This document shows positions 38,169-47,710 of a DNA stretch of 64,000 bases, piece by piece (position 1 is the stretch's first letter; every line of letters starts with the position of its first letter). Origin of the DNA: Oceanicoccus sagamiensis. GTDB lineage: Bacteria; Pseudomonadota; Gammaproteobacteria; Pseudomonadales; Dasaniaceae. Location of the stretch: the NCBI RefSeq assembly GCF_002117105.1, contig NZ_CP019343.1:2232001-2296000 (forward strand), given 5' to 3'. Both the position numbers and the translations under genes were made by a program. The notes beneath the pieces are model-generated. The model worked only from the letters and a program-made list of their open reading frames with translations. It was not told the DNA's origin and did no database searches.

Positions 38169-38648
38169 ATGAGTGATGATATTTTGCTAAGGCTGCAAAG
38201 GTTGGAAGATATTGAGGCTATCCGCAGCCTAAAACATGCTTACTGTTATGCCTGTGATGATAACTACAATACCGAAAAACTCAGGCAAGTTTTTGCGCCC
38301 GATGCGGTATGGGAGGCCGAGGGCTTTGGTCAATATAGTGGGGTAGAGGCCATCTGTGATTTTTTTGACCAGGTCTCGAAGGATATTGTGGCAGCCGCCC
38401 ATCTGGTAATGAATGATGTTATCGAGATTGCTGATGATGGCTTAACGGCGAAAGGGGTATGGAGAAATTGTCAGCCGGTGACGACGGTTGAAGCCGGTAA
38501 TTATCAAGCGGCCTGGATGTTGGCTCGTTATGATGAAATATATACCAAGGTAGAGGGGCGCTGGCTGATCAAAAAACTGGTGGCTTCTATCCAGTTTACC
38601 GCGCCTTATAAAGAGGGCTGGGCCGATTTATGGCCGCAACCCTGTTAA
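38169..38648 (+). CDS. SnoaL-like / NTF2 family protein
   Basis: 159 aa. RLQRLEDIEAIRSLKHAYCYACD and LRQVFAPDAVWEAEGFGQYSG fit the SnoaL_4/hydratase-like pattern seen in steroid and aromatic degraders. WAMLARYDEIY-like and GRWLIKKL strands follow. Located downstream of the VOC gene by 23 bases. The stop is six bases from the convergent DUF3604 gene end. Confidence 0.82.
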   Translation: MSDDILLRLQRLEDIEAIRSLKHAYCYACDDNYNTEKLRQVFAPDAVWEAEGFGQYSGVEAICDFFDQVSKDIVAAAHLVMNDVIEIADDGLTAKGVWRNCQPVTTVEAGNYQAAWMLARYDEIYTKVEGRWLIKKLVASIQFTAPYKEGWADLWPQPC

Positions 38649-38654
38649 AGCTGA

Positions 38655-40541
38655 TCAGGGTTTGTACCAGATAGCAGAAGTGATGGCTCGCTCCTGAATC
38701 GTTGTCGGCTCCATCGGGGTAGTGCCCAATTTAGCCGCATCATAAGTAGACCAGCGCGGGGTGGGGATTTCTAACACCCGCACATAGTAAAACGCTTCCT
38801 GCTGCGGATTAAAATCAGGGTCCTGCCAGAACGCTAAAATTGATGAGCCGCCAATCGTGTTGCTATAGCTGGGCTCGTCAATATTAACTGTATTGCCCAC
38901 AGCGGGCAGTTTGTTAGTTTTAGGGTCGAGCTGGCGTTGATCGGCGGCGGCAATATCAAACACTTGTTCCTGACTTACCCCTTCGCTATCCAGCCAGGCT
39001 TTAATCACCTGTGCGCGATCCAGATTAGCGCCCTGTGGGTCTTTCATGGTCATAATTAAAAAGCTGGGTGCTTTGCCGGTGGGTGCTTGGGTTAAGTCCC
39101 CTCCCATAGGTACACCGTTAGCATAGGCCTGGCTGACCATATCCTCTTGTGCCAGTTGCTGCTCGGTAAAATCCCAGCCGCCAAAAAAACGCACTAAAAT
39201 GCGTGGGCCTGAAGTCGCAAAGGTTTCTTTGCGTTGCAGGGCATCATAGAGTGATTCCCGTGTATTGGACTCTGCCCAGACCCCGGCCAGGCCGCCGGAG
39301 CTCCAACGAGTAACGGGGTTCATGCTGTTAGGTAATAGCAGCGACTTACCGGTTCTTAAACCGGCGCTACCATCCAGCATGGGCAGTTTGCCGGTGTAAT
39401 CACTTTCTTCAGTTGGAGAGCTGGCATTATGGCTATCGCTGGCGCCGATAACACCAAATTTAAACGGGTTAAACCCTTCGTTATGGGAGAACTCCATGCC
39501 CATTCTCAAGGCGTCACGGACATAGCTGCCTTTATAACTGGTAGGTAGAGACCCTTGGGTAAACAGGGATTCGCCCAACAATTCGAAATCGGCAAAGTCA
39601 TCTTCGCTGGAAAGCACTGGGTGTGTTTCCGAGCTGCCTTTTATTTGCACCACTTCACTGATCGGTTCATAGCGCATACGCATGTCAGCATATTCTTTGG
39701 TGAGAGGCTTGCCTGCAAAGTCAGCGGAGGCATACATATAGCCGCGGCTAAAGTTACCATTATGGGGAATCGACATGGCCACTTTACCCTGTTGGTTTTC
39801 CTTATCAAGAAATGCCCATAAGTCTTCCGGGTTATGGCTGTCCAAAGAGCTATAGGGAAGGTCTGAGACCAGATTATTCCGGTAAATCACATTGCGATGC
39901 AGGTGGGCAGTAATATCCCCGGCATTGGCCGACCATTCATAGCCGATAAAGGTAGTAAATAAACCGGGCTGGTAATGTTCTTCTGCGGCATCGATGGTTT
40001 GTTGCCAGGCGTTTTTATTCACGGTGCGATTAATGGCTTCGCCATTGGGGGCAAAACCGTGTTCAGGGATTTCCTGGCTGGATTGCAACCAGGCGGCGGT
40101 AATACTGAAGACATTGCCCGTTTTTAATATTTCGGCCAGGGTTTTCTGGGTGGTAGGAATATCAATTTCAGCCAATCGTGCCTGTCCCATATATTCGGCA
40201 TGGTCGGTTACCGCGGCAAAGTCCAATGGCCGGGTAATTTGAATGGGGTAACCCGCAGCGTGTTCAATAACCTTGCCCTTGGCAAATTTATAGACATCCA
40301 CAGGTTCAGTGCGAACCCCTAAAATATAAGCATCGGTCGACAGGCCGGTATGTATATGCAGGTCGCCAAAGTAGGCCTGTCGGTTGGCGTCATAGGGTAC
40401 CTCTGCCGGCGCTGGCTGGCTGGGTAAGTCTTTGAGGTTGTTTGCTGGAGTGAGTGAAGGGTCGTTATTGCCACAACCAGCCAAAATCAATAAGGGAAGG
40501 ACCAGGGCCGCTTTATAGTTGCTGCAGGGTAGGAGTGTCAT
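38655..40541 (-). CDS. DUF3604 lipoprotein (PHP-like fold)
   Basis: 628 aa. A lipoprotein signal ends in LILAGC (Cys 23). The mature part begins with QAYFGDLHIHTGLSTDAY (about 55-72), a PHP-like metal motif, and has the DUF3604 features AVTDHAEYMG, GYEWSA, SIPHNGNFSRG, FGVIGASDSHN and TSGPRILVRFFGG. The family is often found near catabolic genes but has no settled function. Probably membrane-anchored in the periplasm. It lies on the strand opposite the preceding operon. Confidence 0.87.
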   Translation of the reverse strand: MTLLPCSNYKAALVLPLLILAGCGNNDPSLTPANNLKDLPSQPAPAEVPYDANRQAYFGDLHIHTGLSTDAYILGVRTEPVDVYKFAKGKVIEHAAGYPIQITRPLDFAAVTDHAEYMGQARLAEIDIPTTQKTLAEILKTGNVFSITAAWLQSSQEIPEHGFAPNGEAINRTVNKNAWQQTIDAAEEHYQPGLFTTFIGYEWSANAGDITAHLHRNVIYRNNLVSDLPYSSLDSHNPEDLWAFLDKENQQGKVAMSIPHNGNFSRGYMYASADFAGKPLTKEYADMRMRYEPISEVVQIKGSSETHPVLSSEDDFADFELLGESLFTQGSLPTSYKGSYVRDALRMGMEFSHNEGFNPFKFGVIGASDSHNASSPTEESDYTGKLPMLDGSAGLRTGKSLLLPNSMNPVTRWSSGGLAGVWAESNTRESLYDALQRKETFATSGPRILVRFFGGWDFTEQQLAQEDMVSQAYANGVPMGGDLTQAPTGKAPSFLIMTMKDPQGANLDRAQVIKAWLDSEGVSQEQVFDIAAADQRQLDPKTNKLPAVGNTVNIDEPSYSNTIGGSSILAFWQDPDFNPQQEAFYYVRVLEIPTPRWSTYDAAKLGTTPMEPTTIQERAITSAIWYKP

Positions 40542-40772
40542 TAGTTCGCCTTATTATTTTTTGGGTCTGGCTGGGATTGTAGCACCATAAAATCATTAGC
40601 TAAGTGTCCTTTTTGGCCAGAACCGGCACGGTTTAAAAAACAGTTATAGACTTTTTTACTATTGATCGATGGCTAGAGGTGGGGATTTTTGCTTTTAGAG
40701 TGTCTTACTAGAGATACCCCGACAGATTGCCCAGAATGAAAGGGGGAATAACAACGATAAGGAGATAAAGTT

Positions 40773-41330
40773 ATGACCGAGCAACAAGACCATAGTAAAC
40801 CAGAGAAAGCACGGGAGCGTTGGTCCAATGCGGAGTGCCCTGAGAGTATCACTTATGAATGTTTTCCTCCCGTTGGCTTTTCCAGGTTGTTACCGCATCA
40901 TTTAAAGTGGTGGCGCAGGCCCTTTTTCTTGCGCTGGTGGTGGCAACTATGTTGCTGTTGCTGCTCCCACCCTCCAGCCACTGCGGCACCACAGCCAGCT
41001 ACTTCCTGTACTGTGGATTTGCAGTTGGAGCCCAATACCTTTGGCCCCGGCAGAAGTATTCATATTGTTGTGGTGGCAGCCCCTTACCAGTATTTTGCCG
41101 AGTTCTACTTACAGTGGACCGCCAGTGGTGCTGGCCAGGTGTTAGTGGATGTGGAGCTGATTGCTGGCCCGGTAGCAACCCCACAGTTGCTGGTGGATGA
41201 TCGTGGCCCCAGTGATCGTTATTTATTGAGTACTAACCGCCCCGGCAGTTATGTATTTCGTGCCACTGCAACAGATGCTCAGGGCAATACCTGTTTTGAT
41301 ACCTTGCAGGTAGATCTTCCCGGTATTTAG
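40773..41330 (+). CDS. Hypothetical protein with Trp/Cys-rich segment
   Basis: 185 aa; not recognised. It starts with a good AAGGAGAT site and ATG 40773. The N-terminus is polar. Residues about 45-64 read KWWRRPFFLRWWWQLCCCCC, with five consecutive Cys. The C-terminal 110 residues look like a beta-sandwich with a likely disulfide (Cys79-Cys174) and end DTLQVDLPGI. In the same DNA, a second frame gives a convincing hydrophobic helix (ALFLALVVATMLLLLLPPSS), so the W/C-rich part might be a frame error or double-coding segment. It is either a membrane-anchored surface domain or a partly misread gene. Confidence 0.6.
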   Translation: MTEQQDHSKPEKARERWSNAECPESITYECFPPVGFSRLLPHHLKWWRRPFFLRWWWQLCCCCCSHPPATAAPQPATSCTVDLQLEPNTFGPGRSIHIVVVAAPYQYFAEFYLQWTASGAGQVLVDVELIAGPVATPQLLVDDRGPSDRYLLSTNRPGSYVFRATATDAQGNTCFDTLQVDLPGI

Positions 41331-41395
41331 CGAAAAAAAGCTGTGTCGTGGGCGATACAGATAGTATTATGGTGGTAGTTTTTAATGCCGTGCTG

Positions 41396-41415
41396 GCTGT
41401 TTTGCCGTAAACAGC
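41396..41415 (+). other. Perfect hairpin upstream of hfq
   Basis: GCTGTTT (41396-41402) pairs with AAACAGC (41409-41415) around TGCCGT, 33 bases before the hfq ATG. It may be a leader hairpin. Hfq is known to autoregulate through its leader in E. coli, but nothing proves that here. Confidence 0.35.
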
Positions 41416-41448
41416 TATGCTTGGTTAAGAATAATCAATGAGGTGTTT

Positions 41449-41694
41449 ATGGTAGATAAAGCGCAGAAGATCCAGGAGCCTTTTCTCAATGCACTACGCA
41501 AAGAGCGTATCCCCGTGTCTATTTTTATGAAAAACGGGATTAAGTTGCAGGGCACTATAGAAAGCTTTGATCAGTTTGTAGTGATGCTAAAGAATGTATC
41601 GACTCAGGTGGTGTTTAAGCATGCTATTTCTACAGTGGTTCCGTCCAGAAATGTGCGTTTGCCTGTAGAGGGTGAGGAAGCATCGGGTAAGTAG
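41449..41694 (+). CDS. hfq: RNA chaperone Hfq
   Basis: 81 aa from ATG 41449 (GAGG six bases upstream). An in-frame GTG six bases earlier is less likely. The Sm core is clear: [37 protein letters not shown], and [12 protein letters not shown]. Proximal-face residues Gln8, Phe42, Lys56 and His57 (E. coli numbering) are kept; Tyr25 and Tyr55 are both Phe here. The C-terminal tail is short. It is not next to miaA or hflX, the usual partners, so it may be a second hfq or a relocated one. A strong terminator follows. Confidence 0.92.
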   Translation: MVDKAQKIQEPFLNALRKERIPVSIFMKNGIKLQGTIESFDQFVVMLKNVSTQVVFKHAISTVVPSRNVRLPVEGEEASGK

Positions 41695-41708
41695 CGTATC
41701 AACTCTAT

Positions 41709-41745
41709 AAAAAAGGCGTATGGGGAAACCCATACGCCTTTTTTT
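41709..41745. terminator. Strong bidirectional terminator after hfq
   Basis: AAAAAAGGCGTATGGG (41709-41724) pairs perfectly with CCCATACGCCTTTTTT (41729-41744) around GAAA. It sits between hfq and the convergent monooxygenase gene and can act on both strands. Confidence 0.93.
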
Positions 41746-41762
41746 ATATCTCAGTAACAGGC

Positions 41763-42074
41763 TTACATCTCGGGGAAGGGCAGCTCCTGTGCAACCTCAT
41801 AGAGTTTTACATCCATGGATTTGGGGGGATAACCGGCCATGGCTTTCTGAAAAGCGGCCATATGTGGGGTGGTGAAGTGCTCTTTTAGGGCATCCATGGA
41901 TTGCCATTTCTCAACAATATGCATCGTACTGGGGTTGGCAATTTCGGTGGTAAAGGTATAGGAGATATTACCCGGCTCAGTCTCTATCGTGGCGGTCTGC
42001 ATATCCACAATGGCCTGGTGCAGGTTGTTAATATCTTCGGTAGTGGATTCTACGGTAGCTAATACAATAATCAT
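41763..42074 (-). CDS. Antibiotic-biosynthesis-monooxygenase-like protein
   Basis: 103 aa. MIIVLATVES, PGNISYTFTTE, HIVEKWQSMDALKEHFTTPHM and YEV are the pattern of ABM/YgiN-type quinol or heme monooxygenases, small ferredoxin-like dimers. The substrate is not deducible. Confidence 0.82.
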   Translation of the reverse strand: MIIVLATVESTTEDINNLHQAIVDMQTATIETEPGNISYTFTTEIANPSTMHIVEKWQSMDALKEHFTTPHMAAFQKAMAGYPPKSMDVKLYEVAQELPFPEM

Positions 42075-42124
42075 TTTTTATCCTTGCTGTTCTACTGTTA
42101 AGCGTTGCCTATAGCTTAAAAGGC

Positions 42125-43006
42125 TTAGGGCTTAATGGCAATGATATCGGTATGGAGTCGGCTTAAAATGCCCTCTACCGTATTGCCCATCAGCTTACCT
42201 TTGATGCCTTTTCTGGCCACAGTGCCGGTAACCACTACATCGGCTTTGAGTTTATTAGCAATACTGGGGATCACTTTATCCGCAGGGCCGGCTTTTAGGT
42301 GCACACAGCTGGTATCGAGGCCATATTCTTTGCAGAAAGCATCTGAGACGAGTTTAATCTCTTTGCGGCGTTTACTGATATAGTCTTTGGCGTTGATAAT
42401 ATCCATGTCAATCAGAGCCTGGGGCATGGTGATGGCATGGGCAATATGCACTTCCTGGCCCAGTGCCTCGGCCAGTTCCTGCGCATGTTTAAAGACTTTG
42501 TGGTTTAACGCGATTTTGGCTTTAAGCTTGGTTGAGAAATCCAGTGAGGCCACAATGCGTGGCTTTTTCTTCCAGCTCTTGCTGGCGGTAATCATCACTG
42601 GAGGCGCACACGTTCTTAATAGCTGCCAATCGGTCGAGGTATAGAGAAAGGTCTCACTTCGATGGGCGGATTTAATCACCATATCGATCTTATGCTTGTT
42701 GCACAGGGTCGTAATAGCCTGGGAGATATCTTTGCCCCAAACAGCCTTGATATCGATATTTTTGGGTTTGATTTTTAGCTGCTTGGCGATTTTTTCCAGC
42801 TCTTGCTGGCGTTTGGCAACCACTTGTTTCTCAAGTTGGCTGCGGCTGAGCTTGGCAAGCTTTAAGTCTTCGGGGTTGTGGATATTGACATAGCAATAGC
42901 CTCGCAGAATAATTTTGGCGCCGGTTGCGGCTTGCAGATTGGCCGCTCTGGCCAGGGCTATATTTTTTCCGCCTGTTTTGTCGGCGATGACCAGCAGCTT
43001 TTTCAT
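42125..43006 (-). CDS. Universal stress protein, UspE-like tandem domain
   Basis: 293 aa from ATG 43006, where the minus strand has GGAG seven bases before; a slightly longer start (43021) is possible. Two Usp domains: the first begins KKLLVIADKTGGKNIALARAA, the second ends with GTVARKGIKGKLMGNTVEG, the nucleotide-binding pattern. UspE-like proteins are tied to stress survival and motility. It stands next to the ABM gene on the same strand. Confidence 0.86.
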   Translation of the reverse strand: MKKLLVIADKTGGKNIALARAANLQAATGAKIILRGYCYVNIHNPEDLKLAKLSRSQLEKQVVAKRQQELEKIAKQLKIKPKNIDIKAVWGKDISQAITTLCNKHKIDMVIKSAHRSETFLYTSTDWQLLRTCAPPVMITASKSWKKKPRIVASLDFSTKLKAKIALNHKVFKHAQELAEALGQEVHIAHAITMPQALIDMDIINAKDYISKRRKEIKLVSDAFCKEYGLDTSCVHLKAGPADKVIPSIANKLKADVVVTGTVARKGIKGKLMGNTVEGILSRLHTDIIAIKP

Positions 43007-43138
43007 AGTTTTGCTCCGCATAAGATTTTTGTGTCTATACAGGTTAGCAGTTTATTGCCAATTAGGCGTTGATTCCGGTCATGACTTTTCTATTTTCGTG
43101 ATTGGCCGGCATTAGCAATGATAGATCCAGCTAAAGAA

Positions 43139-44272
43139 TCAATAGCCCCGGTTGATATCAACCGGGTTCAGTAATTTATCACCCTTAAGGTAGCGCCGTA
43201 AATTCTCTTGATACAGGATAAAGCCACGCTGGATAGCCGCCATAGAAAAGCCAGCTGTGTGGGGGGTGATAATCACATTATCCATCGTCCATAGTGGATG
43301 GTCCTTTGGCAGCGGCTCTGGGTCGGTCACATCCAGGCCGGCACCGGCTAAGTGGCCACTTTTCAGAGCTGCCATTAAGCTATCTGTGTGGGTGGTTTTG
43401 CCCCGGCCCACCGAGATATAGCGGCTGCCTTTTTTCATCGCATTAAAAAAAGACTGGTCAATACTGCCCTTTGTTTGCTCCGTTAAAGGCAGGGCATTGA
43501 CTACATAGTCCGCCTCTTTTGCCAGCTGATGCATGTCACTGGCCAGCCCCACCTTATCGACATAGTCAGGGCCGCTGCGGCTGGAATTGCGAGTGGCGAT
43601 AACGCGCATACCTAAAGCGTTAGCCCGTTTGGCCACTTCGTTGCCGATACCGCCTAAGCCGAGAATTAGCATGGTTTTACCACCCACCTCATTATCACTC
43701 AGGCTTTGCGCCTGCCGTTGCCATTGGCCCTCTAATTGCTGTCGTTGGTAAACCGCTAAGCTGCGGCTAAGTGCCATAGTTAGAGCAATAGCATGTTCAG
43801 CAATGGCAGGGGCCGCCATCTTGCGGGTATTGGTCAGTAAAAAGTCGGTTTTATTTAAGCCGGCGGTGGCGGTACAGCCTTCACTGCCAGAGCTATAAAT
43901 TTGCATCCAGGTCAGTTGCGGGAGTTGGTTAAGCAGATCTTTACTGCAAAAAGCAAAAACCACTTCGGATTTTTGCAAAAATGCGGGTGCTGCTTGCTTG
44001 GGGTTGGGGATATAAGTATTGAGGGGAATATCACCCGCCACGGCTTTTAAGCTCCCTACCAAAGGTTTTGCAATCGGCCCAAATTGTGGCGGTATCACCA
44101 CAGTAATACTATCCGGTTTTTTCCAGCGGGGGTGTTGACTGCTGGGTTGATCGCTTTCTTGCAGCTTAAAGGTTTTTATTAGTTGCTCGGCCTTGCTCGA
44201 TGCTTCGGCCGAAGCCATCGTTATACCCAGCAGTGACAGGCTGATGGATAAGGCTAGTCTTGGTAACAACAT
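43139..44272 (-). CDS. D-2-hydroxyacid dehydrogenase with signal peptide
   Basis: 377 aa. A signal peptide precedes the enzyme: MLLPRLALSISLSLLGITMA with a likely cut after SA (about residue 22). The NAD-binding loop GLGGIG is at 205-210. Catalytic Arg290 (SVGRGK), Glu319 (DPEPLP) and His338 (TPHTAG) are present. Family members act in the cytoplasm with NAD(P)H, so export is unusual. It follows uvrA by 31 bases on the same strand. Substrate not known. Confidence 0.85.
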   Translation of the reverse strand: MLLPRLALSISLSLLGITMASAEASSKAEQLIKTFKLQESDQPSSQHPRWKKPDSITVVIPPQFGPIAKPLVGSLKAVAGDIPLNTYIPNPKQAAPAFLQKSEVVFAFCSKDLLNQLPQLTWMQIYSSGSEGCTATAGLNKTDFLLTNTRKMAAPAIAEHAIALTMALSRSLAVYQRQQLEGQWQRQAQSLSDNEVGGKTMLILGLGGIGNEVAKRANALGMRVIATRNSSRSGPDYVDKVGLASDMHQLAKEADYVVNALPLTEQTKGSIDQSFFNAMKKGSRYISVGRGKTTHTDSLMAALKSGHLAGAGLDVTDPEPLPKDHPLWTMDNVIITPHTAGFSMAAIQRGFILYQENLRRYLKGDKLLNPVDINRGY

Positions 44273-44303
44273 AGTGATTTCCTTTTAAGCTGGCGACAGC
44301 GAT

Positions 44304-47126
44304 TTATTTCAGCATGGGCTTTAAGAACGTTCCGGTATGTGACTTTTTAATCTTGGCCACTTGCTCTGGGGTGCCGGTGGCAATAATTTCGCCGCCGCCG
44401 CTGCCGCCTTCGGGGCCCAGGTCAACCAGCCAGTCGGCAGTTTTGATCACATCGAGGTTGTGCTCAATAACCACAATGGTATTGCCGTGGTCGCGCAGAC
44501 GGTGCAATACCGTTAGCAGTTGCTGGATATCATGGAAGTGCAAGCCGGTAGTGGGTTCGTCAAGAATATAGAGCGTTTTACCCGTATCGCGTTTTGACAG
44601 CTCTTTAGAGAGTTTAACGCGCTGGGCTTCACCGCCCGATAAGGTGGTGGCCGCCTGCCCTAAGCGAATATAGGATAAACCTACGTCCACCAGTGTTTGC
44701 AGTTTTTTAGCAATGGCTGGAATATTGGTAAAAAATTCACTGGCTTCTTCGATCGTCATATCGAGTACTTCGTGAATGCTTTTGCCTTTATAACGAATTT
44801 CTAAGGTTTCACGGTTATAGCGTTTGCCTTTGCAAATATCGCAGGGTACATAGACATCCGGTAGAAAGTGCATTTCTACTTTGGTCACACCATCGCCCTG
44901 ACAGGCTTCGCAGCGGCCGCCTTTGACATTAAAGCTAAAGCGCCCCGGTTTATAGCCCCGTGACCGCGCTTCCTGGGTGCCGGCAAATAATTCTCGTACT
45001 GGCGTAAAAATACCGGTATAGGTTGCAGGGTTGGAGCGCGGAGTTCTGCCGATGGGGCTCTGGTCAATATCAATACACTTATCGACTTGATCCAACCCGG
45101 TAATTTCTTCAAAGGGTGCCGGTGTTAATGTGGTGGCGCCATTCAATTCGGTGGCGGCAATGGGGTAGAGCGTACCATTAATCAGGGTTGATTTGCCGGA
45201 GCCAGAAACGCCAGTAACACAGGTCATCAAACCAATTGGAATTTCCAGTGTTACATTTTGCAGGTTATTGCCGTTGGCACCAGTTAATATTAGTTGTTTA
45301 TCTTCGTTGTTGGGGGTGCGCTGTTTCGGTATGGCGATTTCTTTTTTACCGGATAGATATTGGCCAGTTAAAGATTTTTTCGATTTGATAATATCTTGAT
45401 AGACGCCTTGGGCGACTACTTCACCGCCGTGAACGCCGGCGCCGGGGCCGATATCAATAATATGGTCGGCCAGACGGATGGCTTCTTCATCGTGTTCTAC
45501 CACCAGTACGGTATTGCCTAAATCTCGAAGGTGAATCAGCGTTTTTAATAAGCGCTCATTATCTCTTTGATGTAAGCCGATAGAGGGTTCATCTAAAATA
45601 TACATAACACCGACCAGTCCCGCACCGATTTGGCTGGCGAGACGAATGCGCTGGGCTTCGCCACCAGACAAAGTTTCTGCACTGCGATTAAGGGTTAGGT
45701 AGTTGAGGCCTACATCGACCAAAAAGGTAAAACGATCGCGCAGCTCTTTTAAAATTTTATCGGCGATTTTTCCTTTGCGGCCGGGCAGTTTTAATTTTTC
45801 AAAATAATCTCTGGCTTCGCCAACCGGCAAAGCCACAATGGAGGGCAGGTCGCGGTTTTTAATAAACACATGGCGCGCTTCGCGCTTTAAACGTGTGCCG
45901 TCGCAGTCGGGGCAGTGTTGCGTGCTTAAAAACTTTGCCAGATCTTCGCGCACTGATTGTGATTCTGTATCACGATAGCGGCGTTCCATATTGGGAATAA
46001 TGCCCTCAAAGGTGTGGGTGCGTTGAAACACATCGCCGCGGTCATTGATATAGCTAAAGCTGATTTCTTCTTTGCCGGAACCCTGCAAAATAATTTTCTT
46101 ATGTTTTTTGCTCAGTTTTTCAAAGGGTGTATCGATGTCAAAATCATAATGTTCCGCCAGCGATCTCAGCATATGAAAATAATACACACTGCGACGGTCC
46201 CAGCCGCGAATCGCCCCTTCGGCCAGGCTGGCTTCCGGGTGATGTATCAGGCGATCCTGGTCAAAGAATTGTTTAACGCCGAGGCCATCGCAACCGCCGC
46301 AGGCACCGGCGGGGTTGTTAAAAGAAAATAATCGAGGCTCCAGTTCACTAATACTGTAGCCACACTGGGGGCAGGCAAATAAGGCAGAAAAAACAATATC
46401 GTCGTTATCGCCATCCATATAGCTGATGGTGGCGGTGCCGCTGGTTAGTTCAATCGCGGTTTCAAAGGATTCGGCCAGACGAATCTGCAAATCATCACGG
46501 ACTTTAAAACGGTCAACCACCGCTTCGATAGTGTGCTTTTTATTTTTTTCCAGCTCGGGTACGTCGTCGAGGTCGTGAACCAAGCCATTAACTCGTGCTC
46601 GCACAAAACCATTGGATCTCAGCTGGTCAAATACCTGTAGGTGCTCCCCTTTGCGTTCTTTAACAATCGGGGCAAGTAACATCAGCTTGCTACCTTCCGG
46701 CAGGGCGAGGACCGCATCGACCATCTGGCTAATGGTCTGTGCCTCTAATTTGGCGTCGTGGTCAGGGCAGCGAGGCTCGCCAACACGGGCAAATAATAAA
46801 CGCAGGTAGTCATAGATCTCGGTAATGGTGCCCACGGTGGAGCGGGGATTGTGAGAGGTGGATTTTTGCTCAATCGAAATAGCGGGAGACAGACCCTCGA
46901 TATGGTCGATATCCGGCTTCTCCATCATCGACAAAAACTGCCGGGCATAGGTTGATAGCGATTCTACATAGCGCCGCTGGCCTTCCGCATAGAGCGTATC
47001 GAAGGCGAGTGAGGATTTTCCTGAGCCGGACAGTCCGGTAATTACCACCAGTTTATCGCGGGGAATATCAAGGTCGATATTTTTGAGATTGTGGGTGCGT
47101 GCGCCCCGAACGAGAATTGTATCCAT
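44304..47126 (-). CDS. uvrA: Excinuclease ABC subunit A
   Basis: 940 aa, normal length. Two ABC ATPase domains: Walker [20 protein letters not shown] and [15 protein letters not shown], each with an LSGGEAQR signature. Zinc modules CPQCGY...CGGC and CEACQGDG...CDIC are intact. UvrA finds bulky lesions for nucleotide excision repair. It is divergent from ssb, as in E. coli, but separated by 709 bases holding repeats. I do not see a convincing LexA box (CTG-N10-CAG type) in that gap. Confidence 0.98.
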   Translation of the reverse strand: MDTILVRGARTHNLKNIDLDIPRDKLVVITGLSGSGKSSLAFDTLYAEGQRRYVESLSTYARQFLSMMEKPDIDHIEGLSPAISIEQKSTSHNPRSTVGTITEIYDYLRLLFARVGEPRCPDHDAKLEAQTISQMVDAVLALPEGSKLMLLAPIVKERKGEHLQVFDQLRSNGFVRARVNGLVHDLDDVPELEKNKKHTIEAVVDRFKVRDDLQIRLAESFETAIELTSGTATISYMDGDNDDIVFSALFACPQCGYSISELEPRLFSFNNPAGACGGCDGLGVKQFFDQDRLIHHPEASLAEGAIRGWDRRSVYYFHMLRSLAEHYDFDIDTPFEKLSKKHKKIILQGSGKEEISFSYINDRGDVFQRTHTFEGIIPNMERRYRDTESQSVREDLAKFLSTQHCPDCDGTRLKREARHVFIKNRDLPSIVALPVGEARDYFEKLKLPGRKGKIADKILKELRDRFTFLVDVGLNYLTLNRSAETLSGGEAQRIRLASQIGAGLVGVMYILDEPSIGLHQRDNERLLKTLIHLRDLGNTVLVVEHDEEAIRLADHIIDIGPGAGVHGGEVVAQGVYQDIIKSKKSLTGQYLSGKKEIAIPKQRTPNNEDKQLILTGANGNNLQNVTLEIPIGLMTCVTGVSGSGKSTLINGTLYPIAATELNGATTLTPAPFEEITGLDQVDKCIDIDQSPIGRTPRSNPATYTGIFTPVRELFAGTQEARSRGYKPGRFSFNVKGGRCEACQGDGVTKVEMHFLPDVYVPCDICKGKRYNRETLEIRYKGKSIHEVLDMTIEEASEFFTNIPAIAKKLQTLVDVGLSYIRLGQAATTLSGGEAQRVKLSKELSKRDTGKTLYILDEPTTGLHFHDIQQLLTVLHRLRDHGNTIVVIEHNLDVIKTADWLVDLGPEGGSGGGEIIATGTPEQVAKIKKSHTGTFLKPMLK

Positions 47127-47242
47127 GTATCACTATACCTGTCAGACCCGCTGTCGGATCACTACTGCAAACCGCATATTATATGTCCCTGTGCTTGTCT
47201 TAAGCAAAGCCGGAGAGGTTTATTTTTAATGCCCGAGTGATT

Positions 47243-47464
47243 GTAGGGTGGATTACAATCCACCAATCTGTGCTCCGAACGGTCACAGCTGTCAGTCTTT
47301 TGCATACTCTGGGAGCGAACTGCACAGTCCCGCAAACCCCTACCAAGTACAGCTCTGGCATCACGTTTACGCTTTCTTTCAAATGGTTAGCCCGTAGGGT
47401 GGACTATAATCCACCGGTATATAGATGCTAATGGCTGGGCTTGGTGGATTGTAATCCACCCTAC
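47243..47464. repeat. Three copies of a palindromic repeat (GTAGG / GGTGGATTATAATCCACC family)
   Basis: Copies lie at 47243-47264 (plus orientation), 47394-47415 (plus) and 47443-47464 (minus; ends in CCCTAC). The core is self-complementary, GGTGGATT(A/G)(T/C)AATCCACC with small variations, preceded by GTAG on one side only, which gives it a direction. The second and third copies face each other across 27 bases, so together they form a 71-bp element with inverted ends. It looks like a small REP or MITE-type repeat. Confidence 0.85.
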
Positions 47465-47500
47465 GATACTCGTTTCAACAAACTTGAAAGCATGCGTGAT

Positions 47501-47624
47501 CTTAAGGCAGTGAGGGGGCTGTTTTCAGGGGTGTCAAATGCAGGACGCATTTTGTCGAGCACCCAGAGCTGGTTTGCAGCGTCCTCTGAAAACAGACGCC
47601 TCACCTTAGCGAAAACCCCTTAAG
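47501..47624. repeat. MITE-like element with nested inverted repeats
   Basis: The left end CTTAAGG (47501) faces CCTTAAG at the right end (47618-47624). Inside, GTGAGG...CTGTTTTCAG on the left pairs with CTGAAAACAG...CCTCAC on the right, and AGGACGC (47542-47548) pairs with GCGTCCT (47579-47585). The right arm is longer than the left. No coding sequence is present. Its origin is unknown. Confidence 0.65.
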
Positions 47625-47710
47625 ATTCATATTCTGAACACACCTGACTCGACTCCCTCAGCACCACTAAAGACCCAAACCAACCAAAGGTATAAATGCA
47701 TAAGACTGCC

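Noticed and set aside
40859-41200. 113-residue frame overlapping the Trp/Cys-rich hypothetical gene
   Set aside because: Not listed as a gene because it lacks a clear ribosome-binding site and its end is not protein-like; its hydrophobic part is reported as a finding instead.
47200-47623. Short open frames of about 60 residues in the uvrA-ssb gap
   Set aside because: They consist of repeat sequence on both strands, with no ribosome-binding site or known motif.
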